A DNA stretch of 64,000 nucleotides from Fimbriimonadaceae bacterium (GCA_019638795.1 JAHBTB010000001.1:1-64000), one strand, 5' to 3'. Positions 1 through 8,883 are shown, numbered from the stretch's first letter. The notes: a model not told the origin generated them from the sequence alone. Numbers and translations: made by a program.

Positions 1-2501
1 CCCGCGAGCCGGAGATGGTGAAGGCCTATCGCGACACCTGGACGCTGGGAGTTCACTCCTACCTGTCTTACTTGCGGGACCGGCTACTGCTCTGCAAGGA
101 GTTGCTAGCGGACTCGGGCAGCATCTTTGTTCAAATCAGTGATGAGAATCTACACCGCGTACGCTCTCTTTTAGATGAAGTATTCGGGGCTGAAAATACG
201 ATTAGCGTAATTTCGTTCACGACAACTGGTGGGTTTGCAACGAAGTTCCTTAGTCGGGCTGGCGACTACCTGCTCTGGTATGCCAAGGACAAGGAGAAAG
301 CTCGCTACTATCAGCTTTACCGCCTCAAGGCTGATGGCGGCCTGCAAGGTGACGACTACCGCTACCACCAAACACCGGAGGGCGAACTTAAGACGGCCAC
401 CGAGGAAGAGCATGCCGTCGTTGACCTAATGAGGCTTGACAACACCGTCAGCCAAGGAGCTGCTTCGGGGCCACAGCCCATAGAAATTAGTGGCCGCATC
501 TACTCACCCAACGAGCGCACTCATTGGAAGGCGCAGTATCCCACCGGAATGACACGGCTGACGCAGGCGGGTCGATTATTCGCTAGGAGCGACAGCTTGG
601 CATACAAGCGGTTTGTTTCCGACTATCCTGCCTTCGAACAGACAAGCCTGTGGGGCGATACCTCCATTGCTGGAACGGCCGCTGGCAAGGCTTACATCGT
701 GTCAACCAACCCAAAGGTAATCGAACGGTGCATCCTCATGACGACTTCGCCCGGGGACCTGGTGCTCGACCCTACTTGTGGAGGAGGAACAACTGCTTTG
801 GAGGCTGAGGACCTCGGGCGACGATGGATTACAGCGGACACCAGCCGGGTCGCCCTCAGCATTGCGCGGCAACGGCTGATGACGGCTCGGTTCGACTCCT
901 ACAAGATGCGTGCCCTTGACGGCAAAGATGTTGGGCAGAACCCAAGCGGCACGTGGCTGACCGACCCGAGCGGCGAACTCTCCGGACCGGTGACGTTCGA
1001 CTGCAAGACGGTCCCCCACATCACCCTCAAATCCATCGCTCAGAACCAAGCCCTCGACCCCGTCTTCGACCGGTGGGACCCACAACTCAGGGAAGCCTGC
1101 GAACGAGCGAACGATGCGCTCCGAGCGTGTCCGGCTGACCTGCGGGTCAAGTTGCTCACCAAGGCGAAGGACTCCCTCGGCGAGAAGAAGGCCAATTCGG
1201 TGGGCAACGACCTCGCCAAGTTGAAGAAGGCGCTCTCCGACGCCGACTGGCGTCGATGGGTGCTCCCGCCCGACCTCAAGCCCACGCGCAACTACACGAC
1301 CGTGGCGAACGACTTCGACGGCTGGTACGAGTGGGAGATGCCGTTCGACGCGGACCCCGACTGGCCGCAGCCGCTCCAGGACGCGGTGCGGCGCTACCGC
1401 GAGCTTTGGAAGGCGAAGATGAAGGAGGTCAACGACACCATCGCCGCCCGCGCGGAGCAGGAGGAGTTGGTCGACCAACCCATCAAGGTCCCCGGCGTGC
1501 TCCGGGTGAGCGGCCCCTTCACGGTCGAGGGGGTGATCCCGGTCGAGGAGAACATCGACGTGGACGAGGAGTCCCCCATCGAGCCCTACGACGAGGAACT
1601 CGACACGTTCGAGCCTGGTGCAAACGGATCCACAAGCATCGACGTGGCCGACGTCTCGAACGCGGACAGCTACCTCGACCAAATGACCGGGCTCTTGCGG
1701 AAAGACGGCGTCCGGTTCCTCAACAACAAGGTGCAGGAGTTCGCCCGACTCGACCGGGTCATGGGGGCCACCCACCACGCGGAGGGCGAGTGGGAAAACG
1801 GGCCCGACGGCAACGCGGCAAAGTCCGTGTACGTCGTGTTCGGCCCGCAATACGGCGCGCTGACGCGCGGCGTGGTGGACGATGTTCTGGCCCGGTCGCG
1901 GAAGGCGGACGTCGTGCTGTTCGTCGGGTTCTCCTTCGACGCGGAAGCAAGCGGCGAGCTTGGCTACCGCAAGGAGTTGTTCGAGGCCGAGCAGAAACGC
2001 GATCCCGGCTCGACCAATGTGCAACAGGTTGAAATGGTGCAGATTCGCCCCGACGCCAACCCGGCGATGGGCGACCTGCTCAAGACCACCGTGCACCAGC
2101 AACTCTTCACGGTGAGCGGCACTCCGCGGACCCGACTGGGCAAGTCGCCGACTGGCGAGCTCCAAGTCTTGATGGAAGGCGTCGACATCTACGACCCGAT
2201 TGAGAACGTGGTGCGGTCGAGCGGAGCGGACAAGGTGGCGGCCTGGTTTGTCGACGGCGACTACGACGGCCGCACGTTCTGCGTGACCCAGGCGTTCTTC
2301 CCGGACAAGTCGGCATGGGAAAAGATTGCCAAGCACCTGGACAAGAGCGGCGCGGTCGACATGGAGCGGTTCGAGGCGTTCAGCGGGACCACGTCGCTCC
2401 CCTTCCCACCGGGCAAGCACAAGCGGGTCGCAGTGAAGGTCATCGACCCGCGTGGCAACGAGGTCATGAAGGTGCACCGACTGGAGGGATTCGGGTCGTG
2501 A
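1..2501 (+). CDS. Type III-like adenine-specific DNA methyltransferase (Mod), 5' end missing
   Basis: The reading frame is open to the left edge, so the N-terminus, which should carry the DPPY catalytic motif IV, is outside the window. The visible part begins just after motif IV (SGSIFVQISDEN), passes through a putative target-recognition region, and reaches the AdoMet motif I DPTCGGGTT near visible residue 252. This IV-before-I order is typical of beta-class N6-adenine methyltransferases such as type III Mod. About 530 further residues follow, an acidic C-terminal extension of unclear role. The stop overlaps the next gene's GTG start (GTGA). The gene opens a four-gene operon ending in a Res-type nuclease, so it should protect host DNA. 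The first ~900 bases are visibly less GC-rich than the rest, suggesting a recombined recognition module. Confidence 0.85.
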   Translation, partial: REPEMVKAYRDTWTLGVHSYLSYLRDRLLLCKELLADSGSIFVQISDENLHRVRSLLDEVFGAENTISVISFTTTGGFATKFLSRAGDYLLWYAKDKEKARYYQLYRLKADGGLQGDDYRYHQTPEGELKTATEEEHAVVDLMRLDNTVSQGAASGPQPIEISGRIYSPNERTHWKAQYPTGMTRLTQAGRLFARSDSLAYKRFVSDYPAFEQTSLWGDTSIAGTAAGKAYIVSTNPKVIERCILMTTSPGDLVLDPTCGGGTTALEAEDLGRRWITADTSRVALSIARQRLMTARFDSYKMRALDGKDVGQNPSGTWLTDPSGELSGPVTFDCKTVPHITLKSIAQNQALDPVFDRWDPQLREACERANDALRACPADLRVKLLTKAKDSLGEKKANSVGNDLAKLKKALSDADWRRWVLPPDLKPTRNYTTVANDFDGWYEWEMPFDADPDWPQPLQDAVRRYRELWKAKMKEVNDTIAARAEQEELVDQPIKVPGVLRVSGPFTVEGVIPVEENIDVDEESPIEPYDEELDTFEPGANGSTSIDVADVSNADSYLDQMTGLLRKDGVRFLNNKVQEFARLDRVMGATHHAEGEWENGPDGNAAKSVYVVFGPQYGALTRGVVDDVLARSRKADVVLFVGFSFDAEASGELGYRKELFEAEQKRDPGSTNVQQVEMVQIRPDANPAMGDLLKTTVHQQLFTVSGTPRTRLGKSPTGELQVLMEGVDIYDPIENVVRSSGADKVAAWFVDGDYDGRTFCVTQAFFPDKSAWEKIAKHLDKSGAVDMERFEAFSGTTSLPFPPGKHKRVAVKVIDPRGNEVMKVHRLEGFGS

Positions 2502-2812
2502 GAAAAGAGGAGGTCCTCAGCTTGATCGTCAAGCGCATGCGCGAAACGTTCGAGGTGCGCCGCATCATCTTGTTCGGTTCCCAAGCGCGGGGCGACGCAG
2601 ACCCGGAGAGCGACTTTGACGTCCTCGTGGAAGTGGAGAGCGACTTGCCCTTGCGAGCAAGGCTCCTGGCCGGCCAAGCCGCGTTGAGTAAGCGCCGGTT
2701 CTCGATCGACCTGCTGGTCCTCACCCCCGAGGAAGTCGCCCGGCAGGCCAGCTTTCGCGGATCGGCAGTGGACTGGGCCCTTGAGGAGGGGGTGACGATC
2801 TATGCCCGGTGA
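2498..2812 (+). CDS. Minimal nucleotidyltransferase (MNT) domain protein, putative antitoxin
   Basis: A 104-residue protein starting at a GTG that overlaps the methyltransferase stop. It carries the MNT signature: GSQARG at residues 27-32, SDFD at 38-41, and a third acidic residue in SIDLLVL (Asp71). All catalytic carboxylates are therefore present. In HEPN/MNT (type VII) toxin-antitoxin modules such enzymes neutralise the partner HEPN RNase, in one studied case by adenylylating it. The HEPN gene follows with an 11-bp overlap, the normal pairing. The unusual part is the location inside a restriction operon. A longer upstream frame exists but would read through the methyltransferase gene, so the GTG at 2498 is preferred. 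Confidence 0.85.
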   Translation: MRKEEVLSLIVKRMRETFEVRRIILFGSQARGDADPESDFDVLVEVESDLPLRARLLAGQAALSKRRFSIDLLVLTPEEVARQASFRGSAVDWALEEGVTIYAR

Positions 2813-3167
2813 ACCGGAGAAGTGGCTCACCAAGGCCCGACAGGACGAACGGGCGGCGGAGATCTTGCACGGCGCGGGAGGTGCGCGAAGCCTTGTCGCC
2901 TACCACCTCCAACAGGCGGCAGAAAAGCGGATGAAGGCGGAAATGGCGGCGATGGGCTTGCGGCCACGGAAGACTCACGACCTGGAGGAAATCGCCGTGG
3001 CCCTGGAACGCCCGGTCACTGACGAAGTCATGGAAGCCTTGAGGTCACTCTCGACACTTGCCTGGATGACGCGTTACCCCGACTGGGACGAGCCTACCGA
3101 AGCCGAACCGGCCCAATTCATCGCGGAGCATCGCCGGGTCGTGGACTGGCTGGGAGCCCGAGATTGA
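2802..3167 (+). CDS. HEPN-domain protein, putative RNase toxin partner of MNT
   Basis: A 121-residue all-helical HEPN protein. The conserved helix AYHLQQAAEKRMKA (residues 33-46) is followed by RPRKTHDL (54-61), which fits the HEPN RNase motif R-x4-H with Arg54 and His59. The residue two after the His is Leu, so the RX4HXY tyrosine that is adenylylated in the Shewanella HepT system is absent. The protein belongs to the other large HEPN branch, which usually also pairs with an MNT protein. It overlaps the MNT gene by 11 bp, and its TGA stop overlaps the TTG start of the nuclease gene. Possible roles are a toxin that guards the restriction system or a regulator of the operon; the sequence alone does not decide. 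Confidence 0.82.
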   Translation: MPGEPEKWLTKARQDERAAEILHGAGGARSLVAYHLQQAAEKRMKAEMAAMGLRPRKTHDLEEIAVALERPVTDEVMEALRSLSTLAWMTRYPDWDEPTEAEPAQFIAEHRRVVDWLGARD

Positions 3168-6100
3168 GGCAAGAGCCACAGCCGATCCAGCCCGTCGAGT
3201 CGCCGGTCATCTGCAGCCCCTACCGGGAGCCGGACTGGCATTACGATTACGACCGCAAGACGGGCGAAGCGACCAAGAAGCCTGGACGACGCCCGGCCTA
3301 CTACTGGTTCAAGTCAGAGGAGCGGGTGCGGGGCCAGGGCCAACTGTTCGAGACGGAGGAAGAGCGGCGCGAACTCGACTTGGTCAACAAGCTGCGCCAG
3401 GACGTGAAGCGGTGGAGGGAGTCCGGCTACCCGGGGGCGGAGAACGTCACCAAGGAGTTGCTGCGTCACTGGTGGCGGGCCGACCGTACCCGCCGACTGT
3501 TCTTCTGTCAACTGGAAGCGGCCGAGACCATCATCTTTCTGAACGAGATCCGCGGCCTCAAACGGGACGGGTCTCGCCGCCGACCGGTCTGGTCGCCGGA
3601 GTTCTCGGACACGGACTTCCAGGCCCTCACCGACCGACCGGCCGACCCCGGCTACGCGCCGCTGACCCGCATGGGCGCCAAGGTCTGCACCGGCGCAGGA
3701 AAAACCACGGTGATGGCCATGCTGATCGCCTGGGCCTTCTGCAACCGGGCCCGTGTCCCGAGCGACGAAAGGTTTCCGAAAGCGGCCCTCGTCTGCTGCC
3801 CCAACCTGACCATCAAGGAGCGGCTCCAGGTCCTCCGCCCCGACGCCAAGGGTCAGGACATCTACACCCAGTTCGACCTAGTCCCGACGCTCTACCGGCC
3901 CTTGCTGCAGACGGGCAAAGTCGAGATTGTCAACTGGCACGCCTTCAACCCGACGAGCGAGCACAGCGAGGGCGGCAAGTCGTACGCGGTCGTCCAGAAG
4001 GGTGCGGAGGACGACGAGTCGTTCGCCCGCAACCGGCTCGGCACGCTGTACGACATGGGCCCCCTGCTCGTGATGAACGACGAGGGGCACCACGCCTACC
4101 GCCCCAAGCCCGCGGACGGCAAGCTCTTCGTCGAGGGGAGCGACGACAACGACGAGGCGACCGTTTGGGTCCAGGGTCTCGACCGCATCAACAAGTCCTG
4201 CGGCATCCAGGTCTGCGTCGACCTCTCGGCGACGCCGTTCTATATCAAAGGGTCGGGCTTTCCCGAGGGGGAGCCGTTCCCGTGGATCGTCAGCGACTTT
4301 GGCCTGGTCGACGGGATCGAGAGCGGGATCACCAAGATTCCTCGACTCCCCGTCAGCGACACGACCGGCCGACCCGACGCGAAGTACTTCAGGCTGTGGA
4401 AGAACATCACGCGCGATTTGGCTGCCTCTCAGCGGGTCGCGGGTCGAAAGCCGAAGCCGGAGGTCGTCTGGGAGCGGGCCCAGGACGCCCTGGTCCAGTT
4501 GGCCGGCGAATATAGGAAGGCATTCGACGAGATCCAGGGGGCCAGCGACCTCCAACTGAAGGCTCCGCCGGTCATGATCCTCGTCTGCGACAACACGCAG
4601 ATCGCCGAGCTCTTCTTCCGCAGCATCAGCGGTGAGGACGAGGTCGAGGCGCTCTACGCCGCCGAGTCCGATGACGACTCGGACGAGCCAGAAGTCGAGG
4701 AGGACGGACCCAAGAGGAAGGGCAAGAAGGCGAAGAAGAAGGTCGTGTACCGTGGCTCGCCAGACTGGGCCTCCTTGTTCGAGAACGGCCCGAAGTCCAG
4801 GCACACGATCAGCATCGACAGTAACCGCTTGGCGAAGGTGGAGAGCGAGGACCCGACGGCGACGAAGGACAAAGCCGCCCGGGAGCTGAGGGAGATCGTC
4901 AACACCGTCGGACGGATCGGGAAACCGGGGCAAGACGTCCGGTGCGTCGTCTCGGTCGCCATGCTGACGGAAGGCTGGGACGCGAACAACGTCACCCACA
5001 TCCTGGGGCTGCGGGCCTTCGGCTCCCAGTTGCTTTGCGAGCAAGTCGTCGGTCGCGGCCTGCGCCGGATGAACTATGACCCGGACCCGGAGACCGGGCT
5101 GTTGCCCGAAGAGTATGTGGACGTGTACGGCATCCCGTTCTCGGTCATTCCCTACAAGGGCAAGCCGAGTTCCGCGCCGCCGGACAAGCCAGTCAACTTC
5201 ATCCGGGCCGTTCCCGAGAGAAGTCACTTTGAGATCCGCTTCCCCAATGTCGAGGGATTCGTCTTCGCCCTAAAACGCAACCTCATCCGGGCTGACATCG
5301 ACCAGATGGAGCGCATGGTCCTCGAACCGGAGCTGACACCGACCGCGACATTCCTCCGCATTCAGGCGGGGTATTCGGAGGGTGCGGCTTCTGGCAAGGG
5401 GCTCGGCGCATTTGTCGTGCACAACCGCGACGACTACTACGCGATGCATCACCCTCAGCAAATCGAGTTCGAGGTGGCGCGGCAGGTCGTGTCTGCCCTT
5501 GTGGGCGAAGGTGAGTTCGCGCCGGTCGGAGGGAACGCCCGGACCCGAGGCTACGCCCGCCATGAACTTTTCCCGCAGGTCGCCCGCCTGGTGCGGAAGT
5601 ACGTCTCCACCAAGGTTGACTTCAAAGGCGCCGATCCTTGCGAACTCGGCCTCGACAAGTATGTGCGCCGTATCGTCGAGCGGTTGCGCGACGCTATCGA
5701 GCCGGACGACGACCAAGGGGAGGTGCCGTTGCTTCCGGTCCTGAACCGGTTCAATCCGGTGAGCAGCACGTCGGACGTCGAATACACGACTAAGCGCCCC
5801 GTGCACGCCACCGTCCGCTCCCACATCAACTCGGTGGTGCTGGACAGCACATGGGAGCAGACCGTTTCGTTCCATCTGGAGCGACTCACGTCTCTCGTCA
5901 GGTGCTATGCCCGGAACGACCGAGGATTCCTGACCATCCCCTACGAGTTCGAAGGAGTGCAGCACACCTACAGCCCGGACTACCTCGTCCGGCTGGCCGA
6001 TGGTGCTGTGCTGCTTCTGGAGGTGAAGGGCCTGGCCGACGACGAGACCAACCAGAAGCACCAGGGCGCGCGGCGGTGGGTGTCGGCGGTGAACAACTGG

Positions 6101-6220
6101 GGGCAGCTCGGCCGGTGGGCCTTTGCGGTGTGCGGCAAGCCCCACGAATTGGAGGCGCTGCTGAGGGGATTTTTGCCGGAGGGGGAGGGCCCGAAGCGGG
6201 GGGTCGCGGGCGCCCGATGA
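3164..6220 (+). CDS. Type III restriction enzyme Res-like helicase-nuclease (BPTD_3080-like)
   Basis: A 1018-residue superfamily 2 helicase fused to a nuclease. A Walker A-like GAGKT lies at about residue 178, a DEGHH Walker B near 306, an SAT motif near 354, TEGWD near 602 and the arginine-finger motif QVVGRGLRR near 630. The C-terminus carries a PD-(D/E)XK nuclease (SPDY near 936, LLLEVKG near 953). The N-terminal block (SPYREPDWHYDY, then PGRRPAYYW) recalls the restriction enzymes named BPTD_3080 family, which normally pair with a large adenine methyltransferase; this is from memory, not a search. The start is TTG at 3164, overlapping the HEPN stop as TTGA. It would translocate on and cut unmodified DNA together with the methyltransferase at the left edge. 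Confidence 0.88.
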   Translation: MRQEPQPIQPVESPVICSPYREPDWHYDYDRKTGEATKKPGRRPAYYWFKSEERVRGQGQLFETEEERRELDLVNKLRQDVKRWRESGYPGAENVTKELLRHWWRADRTRRLFFCQLEAAETIIFLNEIRGLKRDGSRRRPVWSPEFSDTDFQALTDRPADPGYAPLTRMGAKVCTGAGKTTVMAMLIAWAFCNRARVPSDERFPKAALVCCPNLTIKERLQVLRPDAKGQDIYTQFDLVPTLYRPLLQTGKVEIVNWHAFNPTSEHSEGGKSYAVVQKGAEDDESFARNRLGTLYDMGPLLVMNDEGHHAYRPKPADGKLFVEGSDDNDEATVWVQGLDRINKSCGIQVCVDLSATPFYIKGSGFPEGEPFPWIVSDFGLVDGIESGITKIPRLPVSDTTGRPDAKYFRLWKNITRDLAASQRVAGRKPKPEVVWERAQDALVQLAGEYRKAFDEIQGASDLQLKAPPVMILVCDNTQIAELFFRSISGEDEVEALYAAESDDDSDEPEVEEDGPKRKGKKAKKKVVYRGSPDWASLFENGPKSRHTISIDSNRLAKVESEDPTATKDKAARELREIVNTVGRIGKPGQDVRCVVSVAMLTEGWDANNVTHILGLRAFGSQLLCEQVVGRGLRRMNYDPDPETGLLPEEYVDVYGIPFSVIPYKGKPSSAPPDKPVNFIRAVPERSHFEIRFPNVEGFVFALKRNLIRADIDQMERMVLEPELTPTATFLRIQAGYSEGAASGKGLGAFVVHNRDDYYAMHHPQQIEFEVARQVVSALVGEGEFAPVGGNARTRGYARHELFPQVARLVRKYVSTKVDFKGADPCELGLDKYVRRIVERLRDAIEPDDDQGEVPLLPVLNRFNPVSSTSDVEYTTKRPVHATVRSHINSVVLDSTWEQTVSFHLERLTSLVRCYARNDRGFLTIPYEFEGVQHTYSPDYLVRLADGAVLLLEVKGLADDETNQKHQGARRWVSAVNNWGQLGRWAFAVCGKPHELEALLRGFLPEGEGPKRGVAGAR

Positions 6221-6273
6221 CAGGGCCTATTTGGGGTCCGGCGGGGGGCGTGGACGGGGGCTCGGACGAAAAA

Positions 6274-6306
6274 GTGAGCGAAAGGTGAGCGAAAGGTAAG
6301 CGAAAG
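6274..6306 (+). repeat. Three tandem copies of an 11-bp unit
   Basis: GTGAGCGAAAG is repeated three times head to tail (6274-6284, 6285-6295, and 6296-6306 with one change, GTAAGCGAAAG). It sits in the 140-bp gap between the restriction operon and the convergent murB gene. No hairpin or coding function is evident. It could be slippage-prone spacer DNA or a remnant of the junction of the defence island. Confidence 0.85.
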
Positions 6307-6360
6307 GGTAGCACCAGTCGCGGAAAGGGCCCCGAAAGCCCGGTCCGGACGGTCGTCGGA

Positions 6361-7317
6361 CTAGGCCCGGCGCCAGCCCGACCAGTCGCCGAGATAGAGG
6401 ACTTCTTCCTCCAGACGGACCCCGAATTTCTGGGCGACACAGGCGGCGACGTCTTCGGCGAGGCGGCGGATGTCGGCGGCGGTGGCCCCGGCGACGTTGA
6501 GGATGAAATTGGCGTGTCGGCGGCCCACGGCGGCCCCACCGAGCCGCCTTCCCTTCAACCCGCACCGTTCGACCAGGTGACCGGCGGGGACGACCCCGGC
6601 GGCCTTGAGGGGGTCGGGGAGGTCGGGGAGCGACCGGGCGAAGGCGGCGTCGACGACGTTCTTGAAGAAGCTGCCGGCGCTGGCCGGGGGGGGTTGCTTG
6701 CCGATGCGCTGGCGCTGGTAGTCGCGGGCCAGGGCGTAGACCTCATGGGCGTCGCCGCGGGGGAGCACGAACCTGGCGCGGACCAAGCAGACGGGCTCGG
6801 CGCCGGGCTGGCGGAGGCGGGAGTCGCGGTAGGAGAACGCCATGAAGGCGGGGTCTTCCCACCGGCGGCGGCCCTCGTGGACGACTTCGACGGCGACGAG
6901 GTGGTCGCTGATGTTGGCGCGGTAGGCCCCGGCGTTGCTGACCAGGGCGCCGCCGACGCTGCCGGGGATGCCGACGGCGAAGCTGAGCCCGGCGAGGCCG
7001 GCTTGGGCGGTTTTGAGGAAGAGGTCTTGCAGCGGTGCGCCGCAGTCGGCGGTGACGGTGCCGTCGGCACCGACCTCGATCTGGCGGGTGAGGTTGAGGA
7101 CGGTGAGGCCGGGGACCCCGGCGTCGCTGGGCAGGACGTTGCTGCCCCCGCCGAGGTAGGTGGCGGCGACGCCCTCCCGCTGGGTGTAGAGGGCGGCTTC
7201 GGCGAGGTCGTCGGCGCACCGCGCCACGGCGAACGACTCGGCGGGCCCGCCCGCCTGCAGGGTGGTGTAGGGGGCGAGGGGCTTGTTCCGGACGATCTGG
7301 CCGGGGTCAAACGCCAA
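6361..7317 (-). CDS. murB: UDP-N-acetylenolpyruvoylglucosamine reductase MurB
   Basis: A cytoplasmic FAD enzyme that reduces UDP-GlcNAc-enolpyruvate to UDP-MurNAc with NADPH in peptidoglycan synthesis. The 318-residue protein has the FAD-binding LGGGSNVL near residue 55, the GIPGSVGGAL segment, YRDSR, the catalytic serine in SAGSFFKN (about Ser216) and the C-terminal glutamate in EEEVLYLG (about 305). Order and length fit the family. It overlaps the upstream tsaB gene by 11 bp on the same strand, so the two are probably co-transcribed. The long open frames on the opposite strand are shadows of its high GC content. Confidence 0.95.
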   Translation of the reverse strand: MAFDPGQIVRNKPLAPYTTLQAGGPAESFAVARCADDLAEAALYTQREGVAATYLGGGSNVLPSDAGVPGLTVLNLTRQIEVGADGTVTADCGAPLQDLFLKTAQAGLAGLSFAVGIPGSVGGALVSNAGAYRANISDHLVAVEVVHEGRRRWEDPAFMAFSYRDSRLRQPGAEPVCLVRARFVLPRGDAHEVYALARDYQRQRIGKQPPPASAGSFFKNVVDAAFARSLPDLPDPLKAAGVVPAGHLVERCGLKGRRLGGAAVGRRHANFILNVAGATAADIRRLAEDVAACVAQKFGVRLEEEVLYLGDWSGWRRA

Positions 7318-7861
7318 AGGTCTCTCCCATGATGTGGGCGCGCTTGGCCTGGCTGATGCTGGGTCCGGCGACGTAGTGGGCGGCGAGGGCGAAGGCGTCG
7401 CCGAACTGGAGCCCGGCGAGGAGCGGGCCGGCGTTCTGCGCCCGCGGGACGACGTCTTCCCCGCTGGCGGCGTCGGCGGGGAGCCCGGAGACGACCGAAG
7501 CCACCCCGTCGGCGGAGCGGTAGAAGTATTCGCCCTTGCGGGACGGCAGGGCCACGGCGGCGGGCGCGCCGGTCAGGTCGAAGGAGGTGGTGGCGGCGAC
7601 AGGCACCGCCAGCGCGTAGGCCCAAGTCTTGGCGACGGCCAGGCCCACCTTGACCCCGGTGAAGCTGCCGGGCCCCGCGTCGACGACGATCCGGCTGACG
7701 GAGGCGAGCCCGCGGTCACCGAGCAGGGTCAGGGCCAGTTGGATGACGGTGCCGCTCGCCGCCCGTGGGGCAGTCGCCTCGGCGGCGCCGGAGAGGCGCC
7801 CGTCCTCGTCGAACACGGCGACGCTCACCAAGGGCGACGACGTGCTGAGGGCCAGCGTCAT
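7307..7861 (-). CDS. tsaB: tRNA threonylcarbamoyladenosine biosynthesis protein TsaB
   Basis: A 184-residue member of the ASKHA fold that supports the Kae1/TsaD enzyme in making t6A37 in ANN-decoding tRNAs. The start MTLALSTSS and the GPGSFTGVKVGLAVAK segment (about residues 63-78) are diagnostic of TsaB. The protein is shorter than the E. coli one (231 aa) but contains the core dimer fold. Its ATG overlaps the TGA of the preceding gene (ATGA) and its 3' end overlaps murB by 11 bp, so it lies in a tight three-gene operon. tsaD and tsaE are not in the window. Confidence 0.92.
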   Translation of the reverse strand: MTLALSTSSPLVSVAVFDEDGRLSGAAEATAPRAASGTVIQLALTLLGDRGLASVSRIVVDAGPGSFTGVKVGLAVAKTWAYALAVPVAATTSFDLTGAPAAVALPSRKGEYFYRSADGVASVVSGLPADAASGEDVVPRAQNAGPLLAGLQFGDAFALAAHYVAGPSISQAKRAHIMGETFGV

Positions 7862-8883
7862 AGCACCGTTTCGACGGACATGCGGTCGATCAGGTCTTGG
7901 ACCAGGTCTTTGTCCGCCTCATAGTCGGCCTTGCTGACGGCCCGGTAGTCGAGCAACCAGAACTTGTCGTCCGACCAGCCGAGGGCGTAGACGGCGTACA
8001 AGGGCCCGGCGGTGCCCTGTCCCCACCGGCGACCGACGAGGACGCCGACCCCGGCCCGGTTCGGGTAAGGGGCGGTCTCCTCCCGGTGGTCGACCTTGGT
8101 GAACTCGGCAAGGGAGACACCGCCGATCCGGAGCCAGCTGTTGCGGGCCTGGACGGCATTGCCGGTGGCCGCCCGCAGGGTGACGGTGCCCTTCAGGCCC
8201 GCGTGTTTGGCGACCTCGCCGGTGACCGTCCAGCCCTCGGGCATGTAGTAGTCCCACTTCTCGACGCGTTGGCGGTTGGTCGCTTTCCCGGTCTTCGGCG
8301 GGGCCTGCAGCTTGGGGTTCCAGACTGTCTCAGACTTGGGTTTGGTCGGCTTGACCGGTGTCTCGACCTTCGTCCCCGGGGCCTCCGCCTTGGGCACCAC
8401 ACCCGAGACCGTCCTGATGGTGAGCAGGGCGGAGCGCCATTCGGCCTCGGCTTCGTCCGACGCCGCGGCCGAGGAACTGACCCGGAAGTTCAGCTTCTCC
8501 GCCGTCCGTGAATAGAGGAGTCCGATGAGGGTGACGCGGGTCTCCGCGCCCACCACCTCGGAGGTGCGGGTCAACAGCAAGGGGACACCGAGCAACTCCT
8601 CGGTCCATTGCTTGAGGACCTGGCGCTTGCTGGTCTCGCTGATGTCCCGCTGCAGGCTTTGCCACTTCTCCGCGTCGCTCCGGTAGGCGGTGTCGATGAT
8701 CTGGACCTTGACAGGCTGGCCGGACTTGGTCTTGAACTCAATCACCGAGAAAAGGCGTTCTTTGCGGACGGCCCACGCCTTGGGGTGCTGGAACTCCAAC
8801 CCAAGGCTCTCGTCGCGGTATGTCCGCATGTCTTTGGCTTGCACGATCGCCAACATCGCGAGGGCACAGGTCGCTACCGGCAT
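7858..8883 (-). CDS. Secreted protein of unknown function, first gene of tsaB-murB operon
   Basis: A 341-residue protein with a short N-terminal hydrophobic stretch (about residues 3-14) that looks like a signal peptide. The first half, containing YRDESLGLEFQHPKAW, resembles the PsbP/DcrB-like fold of many exported lipoproteins, where a 'LGFSFxxPxxW' block is common. A Pro/Lys-rich linker near residues 175-205 separates it from a second domain with a similar motif (WDYYMPEGWTV). Two PsbP-like repeats are therefore plausible. No catalytic motif is seen. It ends with ATGA overlap into tsaB; any functional link with tRNA modification is unlikely. Confidence 0.7.
   Translation of the reverse strand: MPVATCALAMLAIVQAKDMRTYRDESLGLEFQHPKAWAVRKERLFSVIEFKTKSGQPVKVQIIDTAYRSDAEKWQSLQRDISETSKRQVLKQWTEELLGVPLLLTRTSEVVGAETRVTLIGLLYSRTAEKLNFRVSSSAAASDEAEAEWRSALLTIRTVSGVVPKAEAPGTKVETPVKPTKPKSETVWNPKLQAPPKTGKATNRQRVEKWDYYMPEGWTVTGEVAKHAGLKGTVTLRAATGNAVQARNSWLRIGGVSLAEFTKVDHREETAPYPNRAGVGVLVGRRWGQGTAGPLYAVYALGWSDDKFWLLDYRAVSKADYEADKDLVQDLIDRMSVETVL

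Noticed and set aside
702-2477. A 591-residue open frame on the minus strand
   Set aside because: It lies antisense to the methyltransferase, has Arg/His/Val-rich composition and no recognisable domain; it is a GC-rich shadow frame.
1-6220. A DISARM or BREX defence operon
   Set aside because: No DUF1998, PLD, PglZ or BrxC-like genes are seen; the gene set fits a type III-like methyltransferase plus Res nuclease.
6274-6306. A short CRISPR-like array
   Set aside because: Units are 11 bp and adjacent, with no spacers and no cas genes.
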